Below are positions 23,625 through 32,885 of a DNA stretch of 46,984 nt, piece by piece. The notes beneath the pieces are model-generated. The model was given only the letters and a program-made list of their open reading frames with translations, had not been told where the DNA came from and did not search any database. Each line of letters starts with the position of its first letter. Position 1 is the first letter of the stretch. The stretch spans positions 74,690-121,673 of the forward strand of contig CALVYT010000008.1 of assembly GCA_944372345.1 (NCBI GenBank), written 5' to 3'. The DNA comes from an uncultured Clostridia bacterium. GTDB lineage: Bacteria > Bacillota > Clostridia > Christensenellales > Pumilibacteraceae. The translations under genes were made by a program, and so were the position numbers.

Positions 23625-25949
23625 ATGAAAAAATTATTGCGCATCACAGTCGTGATCGCCGCGCTCGTCTGCGCCGCCGTGTTTTTTGCGGCGTGCGGCA
23701 AAGCGCCCGACACGACCGGCGGCGGTTCGCAACAGACGACTCCGCCCGTGCTCGACGAATATTTCGTCACCGAACTGACCATAACGAAAAACCCGGACAA
23801 AACGGAGTATTTCGTCGGCGAGGAGTTCGATTACACGGGCATGCGGCTGCGCGCCGTGTGGAATGACAACGAAGTCGAAGAGATAGGGGCGTACGAGTGC
23901 GACGAGATACGAGTGAGCGATAAGCTGACCACGGACGACACGACGGTGACTTTCGTCTATTACGGCGCGGAAGTCACGCTCGATATAACCGTGACGGAGC
24001 AGGCGTTCGATTCGCTCTCCGTGGATACGTCCGCAATTGCAACGCGCGTCGTCGCGGGTGACAACGTCAATCTGACGCAGATCGTCGTTACGGCGTCTTA
24101 CGGCGACGGCGAGACCATGCCCGTAACGCAGTACACGCTCACCGAGAACGACGAGGAGATAGGGACGCCGAGCAGGTACGTCGTCACCGAGGGTACGCAC
24201 ACGATAACGGTTAGCTACCTCGATCTTACGGCACAGTTTGAAGTGGTAGGTTTCAGCGGCGTCAAATACGACTTCGGCGCAGACAGCATCAAGAGCGACG
24301 TATCCGAAACGACTGCGGATATGCCGCTGTTCGTCGAGCCTGCGAATACTGTCAAGACGTATACTTATACCACCGTTGACGGCGAGAGAATATGGAGTGA
24401 GACAACGACGGCGGGATATAATTCCACGAACGCCGAGGGACTGACGGACATAAAGGCGCTTGCGGAAATCAAAATACATTTCCGTTCGGAAACCGCAAGC
24501 TGGGCGAACATTAACATGTATGCCGCGTCCTATTATATATATCAACCCGCGTCGGGGCAGATCAGACCCATGGAACTGCCTAAACTTTTCTCGTCCGTAA
24601 GCCTGAACGGAGAAGAAGTGAAGATTGCTGAATCCGTGCTTCCCGGAGGCACGGGCTGGCAGCGCGTCTTTGCGGACGTTCCGCTTTGCAGCGGCAATCT
24701 CAAAGCGGGAGATAACACGCTCACGCTCATCGTGGACGACATGTATTACAATTCCAAATACCCGGATACCGCGCCCGGCGAAGGCACGATCAACAGCGGC
24801 AATCAGCTGTATATGGAAGCGGAATTCAGCATTAAATCCGTTACCGTCGAATATGCGGAAGAGCCGCGCGTCGTGACCTCTCTCGAAATAACCGAGCAGC
24901 CGAACAAGACGAATTACACCCAGGGCGAGACGTTCGACAAGACGGGCATGGTAGTCACCGCGCATTACAATAAAGAGCCGCTTGAAGAAATCGTGACGGA
25001 TTATACTTACGATACCGAGCCGCTCGACGCGTCCGACACATACGTTACGATAAGTTACGGCGGAGCGAGTGCGACGGTCCCGATAACCGTCGAACACACG
25101 CACGTCGCGCGGGCGGGTTACGAATACGATAAGGACAGCCATTGGCAGACGTGTGAAATGTGCGGAGTCAAGATGAACGAAACCGCGCATATACTTTCAA
25201 GGGATTGGACGTTTACCGCGCCAGCCAAACTCGACTACGGCGCGGGCAGAACGATAGACACCGAGGGTATGAGCTACACCGCGACGTGCTCGGTGTGCGG
25301 CGAGCTCGACCTCTCCGATTTGCTGACGATCGATCCCGCAGTCACTCCCGAAACGGACGAAGACGGCAAAGTGACCGTCACTGCTTATTACGGCGAAGAG
25401 TCCGTCGGCTCGTTCGAGGTGACGATTGTTCGGTACGAGATATTCTCCAACTGGAACGGCTGGGATATTCCCAACGGCTCGCATACCGCGGGATTCTTCC
25501 TCAATAAGGACAAGGCGGCTTCCATTGCGGACGACATGGGATACGAACTCGGCAAATGGGGCGCGTCCGCCGTCTGCGCAAAGGACTTCACCGTCGGAGC
25601 AACGATATATTTCTACTTCCTGTCCGAAGCGTCGGGCACGGCTGAACTTTCCGCCCGCGTTCAGACTTTCGCCAACACGCAAATGAACAAAGCGTTTGAG
25701 ATAAGCGTATATCATCTTGACAGCGAAATGCAACCACTCACCGAGGTTGAAAAAGAGACCATGCAGATAGGCGACAACGTAACCATAGGCGACCGCACCG
25801 CGTGGGGCGAAGGCTGGGAGGACTTTTCCAAGTCCTATTCCGTCGGCGACGTAAATATAATCGAAGGCTGGAACGTAATTGCAGTAAAGTGTCTCAGCGT
25901 TTCGAATACGGCATATAACTTCAATTCGTTGATACTCAATTTCAGATAA
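23625..25949 (+). CDS. large surface lipoprotein with bacterial Ig-like domains, cassette A
   Basis: 774 residues, lipoprotein signal with lipobox FFAAC (Cys24). Modules in order: an Ig-like domain (about 45-125: PDKTEYFVGEEFDYTGMRL...), a second beta domain, a jelly-roll-like carbohydrate-binding-type region (about 215-405, ending SIKSVTVEYAEE), another Ig-like domain (about 415-485: PNKTNYTQGETFDKTGMVV), a Cys-pair stretch HWQTCEMCGVK and CSVCGELD, and a C-terminal beta domain (about 610-774). CGGAGGG before the ATG. 21 bp upstream of the GH3 gene and transcribed with it. Probably captures substrate at the surface for the membrane GH3; the ligand is unknown. Confidence 0.85.
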   Translation: MKKLLRITVVIAALVCAAVFFAACGKAPDTTGGGSQQTTPPVLDEYFVTELTITKNPDKTEYFVGEEFDYTGMRLRAVWNDNEVEEIGAYECDEIRVSDKLTTDDTTVTFVYYGAEVTLDITVTEQAFDSLSVDTSAIATRVVAGDNVNLTQIVVTASYGDGETMPVTQYTLTENDEEIGTPSRYVVTEGTHTITVSYLDLTAQFEVVGFSGVKYDFGADSIKSDVSETTADMPLFVEPANTVKTYTYTTVDGERIWSETTTAGYNSTNAEGLTDIKALAEIKIHFRSETASWANINMYAASYYIYQPASGQIRPMELPKLFSSVSLNGEEVKIAESVLPGGTGWQRVFADVPLCSGNLKAGDNTLTLIVDDMYYNSKYPDTAPGEGTINSGNQLYMEAEFSIKSVTVEYAEEPRVVTSLEITEQPNKTNYTQGETFDKTGMVVTAHYNKEPLEEIVTDYTYDTEPLDASDTYVTISYGGASATVPITVEHTHVARAGYEYDKDSHWQTCEMCGVKMNETAHILSRDWTFTAPAKLDYGAGRTIDTEGMSYTATCSVCGELDLSDLLTIDPAVTPETDEDGKVTVTAYYGEESVGSFEVTIVRYEIFSNWNGWDIPNGSHTAGFFLNKDKAASIADDMGYELGKWGASAVCAKDFTVGATIYFYFLSEASGTAELSARVQTFANTQMNKAFEISVYHLDSEMQPLTEVEKETMQIGDNVTIGDRTAWGEGWEDFSKSYSVGDVNIIEGWNVIAVKCLSVSNTAYNFNSLILNFR

Positions 25950-25970
25950 CTTTTGCGGGAGAAAATCAGA

Positions 25971-28900
25971 ATGGAAAAAGCAAAGAAAAAGAGATCTCCC
26001 GTCGGGAGAATAATATGCGTTGTCGTCATAGCGATAGTGCTTGCCGCGCTTATAGTCGCGGACGTAATGTGCGCGACGTACGAACAGGTCATAACCACCA
26101 TGCTGTGCGGTTCGGGCGTTGATTTCTCGGACGAAAAGACGCAGGAAGTGCTCGCCGGCAGCGACAAGGTGTTGCAGAACATGGAAGATGAGGGCATAGT
26201 CCTCGTTAAAAACGAGGGCGGCGCGCTCCCGCTCGGCGAGGACGAACTTAAAGTCAATCTCCTCGGCTGGTCGGCGCACGACGAAGCGTTCTTCCTGTCC
26301 GGCGGGGGCAGCAGCACGGCGACCATACACGAGAACAAAAAAGTATCGCTTGCGGACGGACTGGAAGCGGAGGGCATAGCGGTCAACCGCGACTTACTCG
26401 CCGATTACGTCGCATACCGCGGTACGCGCTGGAACCGCAATTACGATCTTCCCGAGCCGTCGCTCTCGTTTTACAATGAAACGGGAACGAACACCGGTGA
26501 CGGGACAAAGCTCGATCATGCGAAGAAGTTTTCGGACATAGCCGTCGTAGTGCTGTCGCGGTACGGCAGCGAGGGCACGGACATACCTCTCGAACAAACC
26601 AAATACGTCGACCGTCAGGAAACGACGGATAGTTCGCGCACCTATATGGACCTGACGACGGAAGAGGAAGCGCTGATAGACATGGCGGGCGAGAACTTCT
26701 CCAAAGTCATAGTACTCGTCAATTCGGGCAACGTCATGAATCTCGATTATCTGGACGGCGACGCGGTGGATGCCGCGCTCGTCGTCGGATATCCCGGGCA
26801 GTCTGGAACGAAATCGATAGCGCGCGTACTCAAAGGCAGCGTAAATCCGTCGGGCAGACTGACGGACACTTACACGCGCGACCCGGAATCCGACCCGTCG
26901 TTCGCAAACGCGCTCAAAACGCAGAGCACGGAGGGCGACCATATTCACTATACCGAGGACATATATATCGGATATAAGTGGTATGAAACGGCGGACGCGG
27001 AGGGCTACTTCGAAGCCGTGGGAACTACTTACGACGAATCTGTGCAGTACCCGTTCGGTTACGGCATGAGTTACGCGTCCTTCTCGCAGCGCATAACGGA
27101 CTACTCGCTGTCCACGACGGGGAGCGGACTGCTGCGCGCCACGCAGGTGACTGTTACGGTGGAAGTGACCAATACTCACGCTTCTCGTTCGGGCAAGGAC
27201 GTGATTCAGCTCTATTGCAATCCGCCCTATTACGACGGCGGGATAGAAAAGCCGCATGTAATGCTTGCGGCATTCGCAAAGACTGATATGCTCGCTCCCG
27301 GCGAAACAAAAAGTTATGAACTTTCGTTCCGCTCATACGATCTCGCATCATACGACGCTTACGACGCCGACGGCGACGGCAGAACGGGCTTCATACTTGA
27401 AGACGGGGAGTATAAAATATTCCTGCTCGGCAATGCCCACGGCTGGAAAAACCTTTCCGAAAACGACGGCAACACGATAACGCTGACTGCGGAAAACGCA
27501 GTGCAGTATAAGCGTGATCCCGATACGGGCGCAATGGTGAAGAACAGATTCGGCATGTTCGACGCGGACGGCGGATATTTAAGCGGAAGCGCGTATGCGG
27601 ACGTACCCATAGACGGCAGTACGGCGGGCGTCCCCGTCGTATACATGAGCCGCGCGGACTTCGTCGGCACGTTCCCGCACGATACCACGCCTATCCGCGA
27701 TATTACGGAAACGGTATCCGCTGCCAATAATTACGTCGAGCGCGATGCATATGCGGCATACACCTCCGCACCCGAACAGGGCATGGACGGCGACCTGACT
27801 CTGACGGTTACCGAGAGCGGGGACAAACCGTCGGCGGGCAGTCTGAATTCGGGCGCGGGGCTCGAATATAACGACGGACTCATGCAGGCGCTGGGCGCGG
27901 ACTACAATGAACCGCGATGGGAGAGTCTGCTCTCGCAGCTGACGCTCGACGAGATACTCGATTTCGTCGAATCCAGCGGCTACGGCACGGACGCCGCTCC
28001 GAGCGTGGGTAAGCCCGCGATGACGGAGATCGACGGACCGAGCGGGTTCAACATAGGCGTTAACAGCCCTCTCGGCGATCCGAGGAGCGAGTGGACGGGA
28101 TTCTGTAATCAGATGGTGCTCGGACAGTCGTGGAACACCGATCTCGCGTTCGAATTCGGCAGCGCTCTTGCGACGGAAGGTTTGCAGACGGGCGTCAGCG
28201 CGATATACGCGCCCGGCGTGAATCTGCACCGCTCGCCGTTCAACGGCAGAAACTTCGAGTATTACAGCGAGGACCCCGTGCTTTCCGGATATATGGCGGC
28301 GGATGTCATCATCGGAGCAAAGACGCACGGCATGCGCATGTATCTCAAACATTTCGTCGTCAGCGAAATGGGACCCAATCCCCGCCGTCTCAATGTGTGG
28401 CTCACCGAGCAGAATCTGCGCGAGAATTATCTCCGTCCGTTCGAGATAGCCGTCAAAGCGGGCGCGAACAGCGTCATGAGTGCGTTCAACCGCCTCGGCG
28501 GAACGTGGACGGGCGGCAACTACGCGCTTCTGACCGAAATACTCCGCGGCGAGTGGAAGTTCCGCGGAGCGGTGATAACCGACTGGTCCCGCGGCGAGGC
28601 GGATATGCCCGTCGAGCAGGGAATACGCGCGGGCAACGACATATGGCTCAACCCGACCGCAAGGTGCTCTAACGGGCTGGATACCGGCGATCCCGCATCG
28701 CTCACTCTCGGCAGGCGTGCGGCTAAAAACCTCTTATACTCGATATGCAACACTTACTATGCCGCCCGCACATACGACCCCGAGGCTTCGCTTGCGGTGT
28801 CCGAACAGGGCGACATGTTCCGCTGGTGGATACTCGTTCTCGTGCTGATGAACGTTGCGGTAGTCGCGGCGGCTGCGCTGTCCGCTTACCGCGTGTTCAG

Positions 28901-29594
28901 AGGAAAAAAGAAGCGCGCCGCGGCCGGGGACATACCCCCGACGGACGGCGGAGATACGCCGAATAGCGACGATAAGACGAAACTTCTGTATGACGCGGCT
29001 GCAGCCGTGTCGCAGACAGCGGAAGCGATGCCGTCCGCCGTAGAGGAAGTGCCTTCATCCGGAGAATCTTCCGCAGTCGGCGCATTCGCAGCGGAAGAGA
29101 CGGGCGCGGAGAATGCGGGCGAGCTCCCTCCCGCATACAATGCAGCGGCGCACTTCGGCACGGCAGTGGGTTTTGCGGAAGCATACGGCGACATGGCGGA
29201 AGAGGATAAAGCGCGCTTTGACAGAGTGAAGAGCTATGCGCTCTCCGTGCCGGGAGCGGTCGAAAAGGCAGGCAACGGCGGAGTGATAGTCAAGGCAAAC
29301 GGCAAGAAGATACTGCGTCTTAAAGTGCGCAGAGGGAAAGCGGTGGCATACTTCGACATGGAGAGCGACGCGCTGCGCGAGTATCGCAGGGAATCGGGAA
29401 TAAGGATCCCGCGCACCGAAACCGCGATGAAACTGACGGACGACGAGTCCGTAACAGCGGCATGCCGCATGGTGGACATCATGGTGGAGCAGGGAGAAAA
29501 GGAGCGGGAAGAGGCGAGAGAACGCCGCCGCGAAGCGAGAAGAAAACGCCGTGAAAATCCCGATAACGGCGATACGGACGGCAAAAACGATTAA
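25971..29594 (+). CDS. membrane-anchored GH3 enzyme with reversed domain order, cassette A
   Basis: 1207 residues from ATG 25971 (GGGAG upstream; a TTG at 25953 is less likely). An N-terminal helix (about 13-33) anchors it. Next come the GH3 C-type alpha/beta sandwich (EDEGIVLVKNEGGALPLGE, LLGWSAHDEAFFLSGGGSS) and the FnIII-like domain (VEVTNTHASRSGKDVIQLY). Last is the GH3 barrel (about 640-925) with EIDGPSGFN, YAPGVNLHRSPFNGRNFEYY, LKHFVVSE and the nucleophile Asp871 in VITDWSRG. Classical GH3 has barrel first, so this is permuted. A second helix (about 950-975) leads to a roughly 230-residue, probably cytoplasmic tail that is Ala/Glu-rich and ends in a basic helical segment. GH3 members hydrolyse beta-glucosides, xylosides or GlcNAc; specificity is undetermined. 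Confidence 0.92.
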   Translation: MEKAKKKRSPVGRIICVVVIAIVLAALIVADVMCATYEQVITTMLCGSGVDFSDEKTQEVLAGSDKVLQNMEDEGIVLVKNEGGALPLGEDELKVNLLGWSAHDEAFFLSGGGSSTATIHENKKVSLADGLEAEGIAVNRDLLADYVAYRGTRWNRNYDLPEPSLSFYNETGTNTGDGTKLDHAKKFSDIAVVVLSRYGSEGTDIPLEQTKYVDRQETTDSSRTYMDLTTEEEALIDMAGENFSKVIVLVNSGNVMNLDYLDGDAVDAALVVGYPGQSGTKSIARVLKGSVNPSGRLTDTYTRDPESDPSFANALKTQSTEGDHIHYTEDIYIGYKWYETADAEGYFEAVGTTYDESVQYPFGYGMSYASFSQRITDYSLSTTGSGLLRATQVTVTVEVTNTHASRSGKDVIQLYCNPPYYDGGIEKPHVMLAAFAKTDMLAPGETKSYELSFRSYDLASYDAYDADGDGRTGFILEDGEYKIFLLGNAHGWKNLSENDGNTITLTAENAVQYKRDPDTGAMVKNRFGMFDADGGYLSGSAYADVPIDGSTAGVPVVYMSRADFVGTFPHDTTPIRDITETVSAANNYVERDAYAAYTSAPEQGMDGDLTLTVTESGDKPSAGSLNSGAGLEYNDGLMQALGADYNEPRWESLLSQLTLDEILDFVESSGYGTDAAPSVGKPAMTEIDGPSGFNIGVNSPLGDPRSEWTGFCNQMVLGQSWNTDLAFEFGSALATEGLQTGVSAIYAPGVNLHRSPFNGRNFEYYSEDPVLSGYMAADVIIGAKTHGMRMYLKHFVVSEMGPNPRRLNVWLTEQNLRENYLRPFEIAVKAGANSVMSAFNRLGGTWTGGNYALLTEILRGEWKFRGAVITDWSRGEADMPVEQGIRAGNDIWLNPTARCSNGLDTGDPASLTLGRRAAKNLLYSICNTYYAARTYDPEASLAVSEQGDMFRWWILVLVLMNVAVVAAAALSAYRVFRGKKKRAAAGDIPPTDGGDTPNSDDKTKLLYDAAAAVSQTAEAMPSAVEEVPSSGESSAVGAFAAEETGAENAGELPPAYNAAAHFGTAVGFAEAYGDMAEEDKARFDRVKSYALSVPGAVEKAGNGGVIVKANGKKILRLKVRRGKAVAYFDMESDALREYRRESGIRIPRTETAMKLTDDESVTAACRMVDIMVEQGEKEREEARERRREARRKRRENPDNGDTDGKND

Positions 29595-29696
29595 TCGGTT
29601 GTATTGACCGTTTAAGTCCCTGTTTCAACGATCGTCGTGTGCACGTCGAACAGCCCTCACGGGCATCGTTCCGCAGTGACGAAATCTGAAAAATGA

Positions 29697-29732
29697 CAGA
29701 CCGCCGCGCGGGGATCCCCGCGCGGCGGTCTG
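29697..29732. repeat. perfect 36-bp palindrome
   Basis: Self-complementary over 36 bp, centred on GGATCC between 29714 and 29715; no T run. It lies after the GH3 stop and may end the cassette A transcript. Only its right half is present in the duplicated copy at 21395. The stretch 29595-29696 holds nothing else I can support. Confidence 0.85.
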
Positions 29733-30168
29733 AATGCGCGGCAGGGGTTGATAAAGTTACGGATATGTGATACAGCTAAACGGAAATACCGTACGGGACG
29801 ACAGGGTATATCTGCAAAACTTTAACGGCAATCAGGGTGCGTGGATGACGTTCACGGTCGTTGCGGAAAAAGATACGACGGTCTCTCTCCTAATCTCGAG
29901 CAACCGACGCGCGCAGCAGACGAATTATCTCGAAGTATTCGATATACAAGTCAACGAAGAGCTGCTGACCGACCGTAATGTGATCGTGCCCGCCATATCG
30001 TCCGATCTGCAATTGGGAGCGTTCCGCGATTTCTGTCTCGGGTGCATAACTCTGCACGAGGGAGAGAATACGATAACGCTGACGACAAAGACGACGGGCG
30101 AATACAGCGGGTACAATATCGACAAGATAACGCTTGTCGGCGAAGGCGTGCTGCCGCCGTCGGCATGA
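29720..30168 (+). pseudogene. duplicated promoter fused to a carbohydrate-binding module fragment
   Basis: Bases 29720-29797 copy the cassette A promoter (75 of 78 identical). From 29798 the DNA encodes the core and end of a module like those closing the cassette B proteins: RVYLQNFNGNQGAWMTFTV, AFRDFCLGCITLHEGENTI and the terminal EYSGYNIDKITLVGEGVLPP. The frame is open from a GTG at 29767 inside the -10 region (133 residues), but it has no ribosome site or signal peptide, so I call it a fragment. The last part (30100 on) is almost identical to 37333-37444. Confidence 0.75.
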
Positions 30169-30182
30169 TAGAGGAGGGAAAG

Positions 30183-30263
30183 ATGAAAAAGACGAAATGG
30201 CTCGCGTCGGCGCGGCGGGCGGGTTTTTCGAAGCGCGAAAATTTCGTAAAAATTCCCTCTTGA
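30183..30263 (+). pseudogene. truncated start of the cassette B-type lipoprotein gene
   Basis: GAGGAGGGAAAG and ATG followed by MKKTKWLASA, identical at DNA level to the start of the lipoprotein gene at 37416. It breaks at 30211 and runs into unrelated residues and a stop at 30263. Together with the preceding module end it reproduces the GH3-lipoprotein junction at 37.4 kb (111 of 112 bases identical, 30100-30211). Confidence 0.85.
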
Positions 30264-30288
30264 CAAGCCGCCGTGGATGGGTTATACT
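30260..30288 (+). promoter_or_regulatory. sigma-A promoter of cassette B regulator genes
   Basis: TTGACA (30260-30265), 17-bp spacer, TATACT (30283-30288). Confidence 0.9.
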
Positions 30289-30318
30289 GTTTATGCAATA
30301 CTGACGGAGAAAACGAGT

Positions 30319-31041
30319 ATGAGGAATGTGGCAATAGTGGAGGACGAGGACGACGCGGCGGAGCTGCTCCGCGGCTATCTTCGCAAATACGAAAAGGAGC
30401 CGAGGGGAGGGGGTAACGGAAACGCGTTCAATTCCGTGAGGTTCCGCGACGCGGTGACCTTTCTTTCGTCGTACGACGGGGGTTACGACATCGTGTTTAT
30501 GGACATAGAGCTGCCCGACCTCGACGGAATGGAGGCGGCGCGGCGGCTGCGCGAGCGCGACGAAGAGGTGACGATAATCTTCGTGACGAATATGGCGCAC
30601 TACGCGATCAAGGGCTACGAGGTGCACGCGTTCGACTTCATAGTCAAGCCCGTAGCCTACGAGGACTTCGCGATCAAGCTTACGGGCGCGCTCGAATGCG
30701 TGGACCGCAAGCGCGGCAGAACGGTGTGGATCTCCAACAAGGAGGGCAGGATCGCGCTGCGTTCGTCGCGGATAACGTACGTCGAGGTGTCGGGGCATAT
30801 GCTCGTCTGGCACACGACGGACGGGGAATACAGGGCGAGCGGATCGCTGGGCGAAGCGGAGGAGGCTTTGCGCGGCGAGCCTTTCGCATACTGTAATCGC
30901 TGCTATTACGTCAATCTGCGCTATGTGTCCGCCGTGCGGCAGTACGACGTGTGGGTGGACGGCGAAAGGCTGCAGATCTCGCGGCTCAAACGCACGCAGT
31001 TTATGACGGCGCTCGGCGACTATCTCGCGGCGGGGGACTGA
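30319..31041 (+). CDS. LytTR-family response regulator, cassette B
   Basis: 240 residues from ATG 30319; an upstream in-frame ATG at 30277 lies before the -10 box and cannot be on the transcript. Receiver: NVAIVEDEDDAAELL, phospho-acceptor Asp62 (VFMDIELPDLDG), FDFIVKPVAYEDF. LytTR domain: RITYVEVSGHMLVWHTTDG, FAYCNRCYYVNLRYVSAVR, LQISRLKRTQFM. It differs from its cassette A paralogue by a short Gly-rich loop (GGGNGN) in the receiver. GACGGAGA before the ATG; kinase gene 2 bp downstream. Confidence 0.93.
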   Translation: MRNVAIVEDEDDAAELLRGYLRKYEKEPRGGGNGNAFNSVRFRDAVTFLSSYDGGYDIVFMDIELPDLDGMEAARRLRERDEEVTIIFVTNMAHYAIKGYEVHAFDFIVKPVAYEDFAIKLTGALECVDRKRGRTVWISNKEGRIALRSSRITYVEVSGHMLVWHTTDGEYRASGSLGEAEEALRGEPFAYCNRCYYVNLRYVSAVRQYDVWVDGERLQISRLKRTQFMTALGDYLAAGD

Positions 31042-31043
31042 GG

Positions 31044-32411
31044 ATGAGTATGTTGTTTTTTTATAAAATGCTCTTCGTCGCGGAGATACTCACGGCGGAG
31101 TTTCTTTTTACGTTGCGGCTTAAAAAGAAACGGCATTTCCCGCTCAATTTCGCGACGGTCTGCGCGGTATGCATAGCCGTCGCGTCTCTGTTTCCGACGG
31201 AACACGCGGCGGCGGATACGTTTTGGTATAATTCGTTGATGTTCCTGACGCTTTTCGCGATCACCGTGCCCGGACTGCGGCTTTGCTGCGACGAGCCTCT
31301 TTCCAATGTGTTTTTCTGCGCGATGGCGGCATATACGACGCAGCATTTCGCCTACGAGCTTGCCAATCTCGCGTTGTCGCTGATCCTGCGCGCCCGCAGT
31401 CCGCTGTTCGGGATGTACACCGAGCGCGAGATCGCGTTCGGCTTCGACCGCGAAACGGCGTTTCTCGTCGCGGGATATGCGCTCTGCTATTTCGTCGCGT
31501 ATTCGGCGATGTATCTGTTCTTCGCGCGGAGGATAAAAAAGGGAAGCGATATGAAGATAAAGCGTCCGTCGCTGATGTTCCTGATCGCGGCGGGATTGCT
31601 TGCGGACATAGTGCTCAATTCCCTGCTCGCTTACAGCGAGAACACCGAACTCGTTGTTGAATCCGTCGGGTACGTCACCAATATGCTGTGCTGCGTACTG
31701 CTGCTGTTTTCGCAGTTCGGGCTGCTGCAAAACAACGAGGTCACGTCCGAACTGGCGTTCGTCAGCCGTATGCGCCGTCAGGAGCGGGAGCAGTATGAAC
31801 TCTCCAAGGAAAACATAGATCTTATCAATATGAAGTGCCACGATATGCGCCACCAGCTGCGCGAGATAGGGCGCAGCCGCAGCATGCCCGAGGACGCGAT
31901 AAGGGAAATGGAGCGTGCCATATCCCTTTACGATGCGATAGTCAAGACGGGCAACGAGGCGCTCGACACGCTTCTGACGGAAAAGAGCCTGGTCTGCGCG
32001 AAAGAGGGGGTGCGGCTGACGTGCATAGCGGACGGCGGCGCGCTGTCCTTCGTTGCCGATTCCGATCTGTACTCTCTGTTCGGCAACGCGCTCGAAAACG
32101 CAATGGACGCCGTGATGCGACTGGATCGCAACCGCCGGACGATAGGACTTAAAATACACAGGACGGGCGATCTCGTCGCCATAAGCGTGCGCAACCCGTA
32201 CGACGGCGAAGTGACGTTCGGCGAGGACGGGTTCCCCGTGACGACGAAGGGAAGCGCGGACTACCACGGCTTCGGCGTCAGGAGCATGGCACAGACGGCG
32301 GAAAAGTACGGCGGCAACGTCTCCGTTACGGCAAAGAACGGCGTGTTCTCGCTCAACGTGCTGTTTCCCGTCCCCGAAAACAAAGACGCGTGTGCGGAGC
32401 GTGCGCAGTGA
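31044..32411 (+). CDS. GHKL-type sensor histidine kinase, cassette B
   Basis: 455 residues from ATG 31044, directly after the regulator stop (a second ATG at 31050 is possible). Six membrane segments in the first 235 residues (MLFVAEILTAEFLFTL, LMFLTLFAITVPGLRL, FLIAAGLLADIVLNSLLAY, LCCVLLLFSQFGLL). Coiled segment EREQYELSKENIDLINMKCH, phospho-acceptor box CHDMRHQLREIG, N box LFGNALENAMDAV, G box YHGFGVRSMAQTAEKYGG. Full-length paralogue of the cassette A kinase. The operon probably ends here; the enzyme genes have their own promoter. Confidence 0.92.
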   Translation: MSMLFFYKMLFVAEILTAEFLFTLRLKKKRHFPLNFATVCAVCIAVASLFPTEHAAADTFWYNSLMFLTLFAITVPGLRLCCDEPLSNVFFCAMAAYTTQHFAYELANLALSLILRARSPLFGMYTEREIAFGFDRETAFLVAGYALCYFVAYSAMYLFFARRIKKGSDMKIKRPSLMFLIAAGLLADIVLNSLLAYSENTELVVESVGYVTNMLCCVLLLFSQFGLLQNNEVTSELAFVSRMRRQEREQYELSKENIDLINMKCHDMRHQLREIGRSRSMPEDAIREMERAISLYDAIVKTGNEALDTLLTEKSLVCAKEGVRLTCIADGGALSFVADSDLYSLFGNALENAMDAVMRLDRNRRTIGLKIHRTGDLVAISVRNPYDGEVTFGEDGFPVTTKGSADYHGFGVRSMAQTAEKYGGNVSVTAKNGVFSLNVLFPVPENKDACAERAQ

Positions 32412-32439
32412 CTGCGGAGCCGCGGCGCGATGCAGAATG

Positions 32440-32499
32440 CGCGTTCAACTTATGCGAATAAGCGGTTGGCATTGACTGCCCGCCGTTTTTTCGTATAAT
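32440..32499 (+). promoter_or_regulatory. promoter of the cassette B enzyme operon, with weak LytTR-type repeat
   Basis: TTGACT (32472-32477), 16-bp spacer, TATAAT (32494-32499). Upstream CGCGTTCAA (32440-32448) and GCGGTTGGC (32462-32470), 22-bp period, are a weaker version of the direct pair found in cassette A. Confidence 0.6.
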
Positions 32500-32552
32500 T
32501 TTTTTGTCCGGCGCGAACAGCCGGGCGAAAAAATATAACGGAGGTAAATGCA

Positions 32553-32885
32553 ATGGATAACAAGCCGGAAAAGGCTTCGGGCGTGGGTGTACTGCTCCGC
32601 GTCGCGAACGCCGCACCGTACGGGATCATCGCAGGCGCATGCGGCATGATCGTGTTCTTTTCCACTCTCGGTCTGATCGTCGCGTATGCCGTATTGTCGG
32701 GGATCGAGGGCGAAATGATGCGCACCGTTTCGTTTTTCGAAAATTGGTGGCAGGTGCTGCTGTTTGTTGTCGACGTGATCGCCGCAGTCGCCGCGATCGC
32801 TTCTTTGGCGATGTTTATCGTCAAGAAGGTATATGAGGGCAGGACGGAGAGCTCGGAGGAGGTCGATAATGGCGAAAAAGCGTAA
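32553..32885 (+). CDS. small two-helix membrane protein, cassette B
   Basis: 110 residues with two hydrophobic segments (about 23-49, IIAGACGMIVFFSTLGLIVAY, and about 67-91, LLFVVDVIAAVAAIASLAMF) and a charged C-terminus. ACGGAGGT before the ATG. Its end overlaps the GH3 start by 17 bp and contains the GH3 ribosome site GGAGG, so translation is probably coupled. Absent from cassette A. Perhaps an accessory or assembly partner for the GH3 membrane anchor (inference). Confidence 0.82.
   Translation: MDNKPEKASGVGVLLRVANAAPYGIIAGACGMIVFFSTLGLIVAYAVLSGIEGEMMRTVSFFENWWQVLLFVVDVIAAVAAIASLAMFIVKKVYEGRTESSEEVDNGEKA

Noticed and set aside
29767..30168. Intact small secreted binding protein
   Set aside because: It starts at a GTG inside a duplicated -10 region, lacks a ribosome site and signal peptide, and lacks the front of the module seen in its relatives.
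30277..30318. Upstream ATG for the cassette B regulator
   Set aside because: It lies before the -10 box of the promoter, so it would not be on the transcript; the receiver begins at the ATG at 30319.
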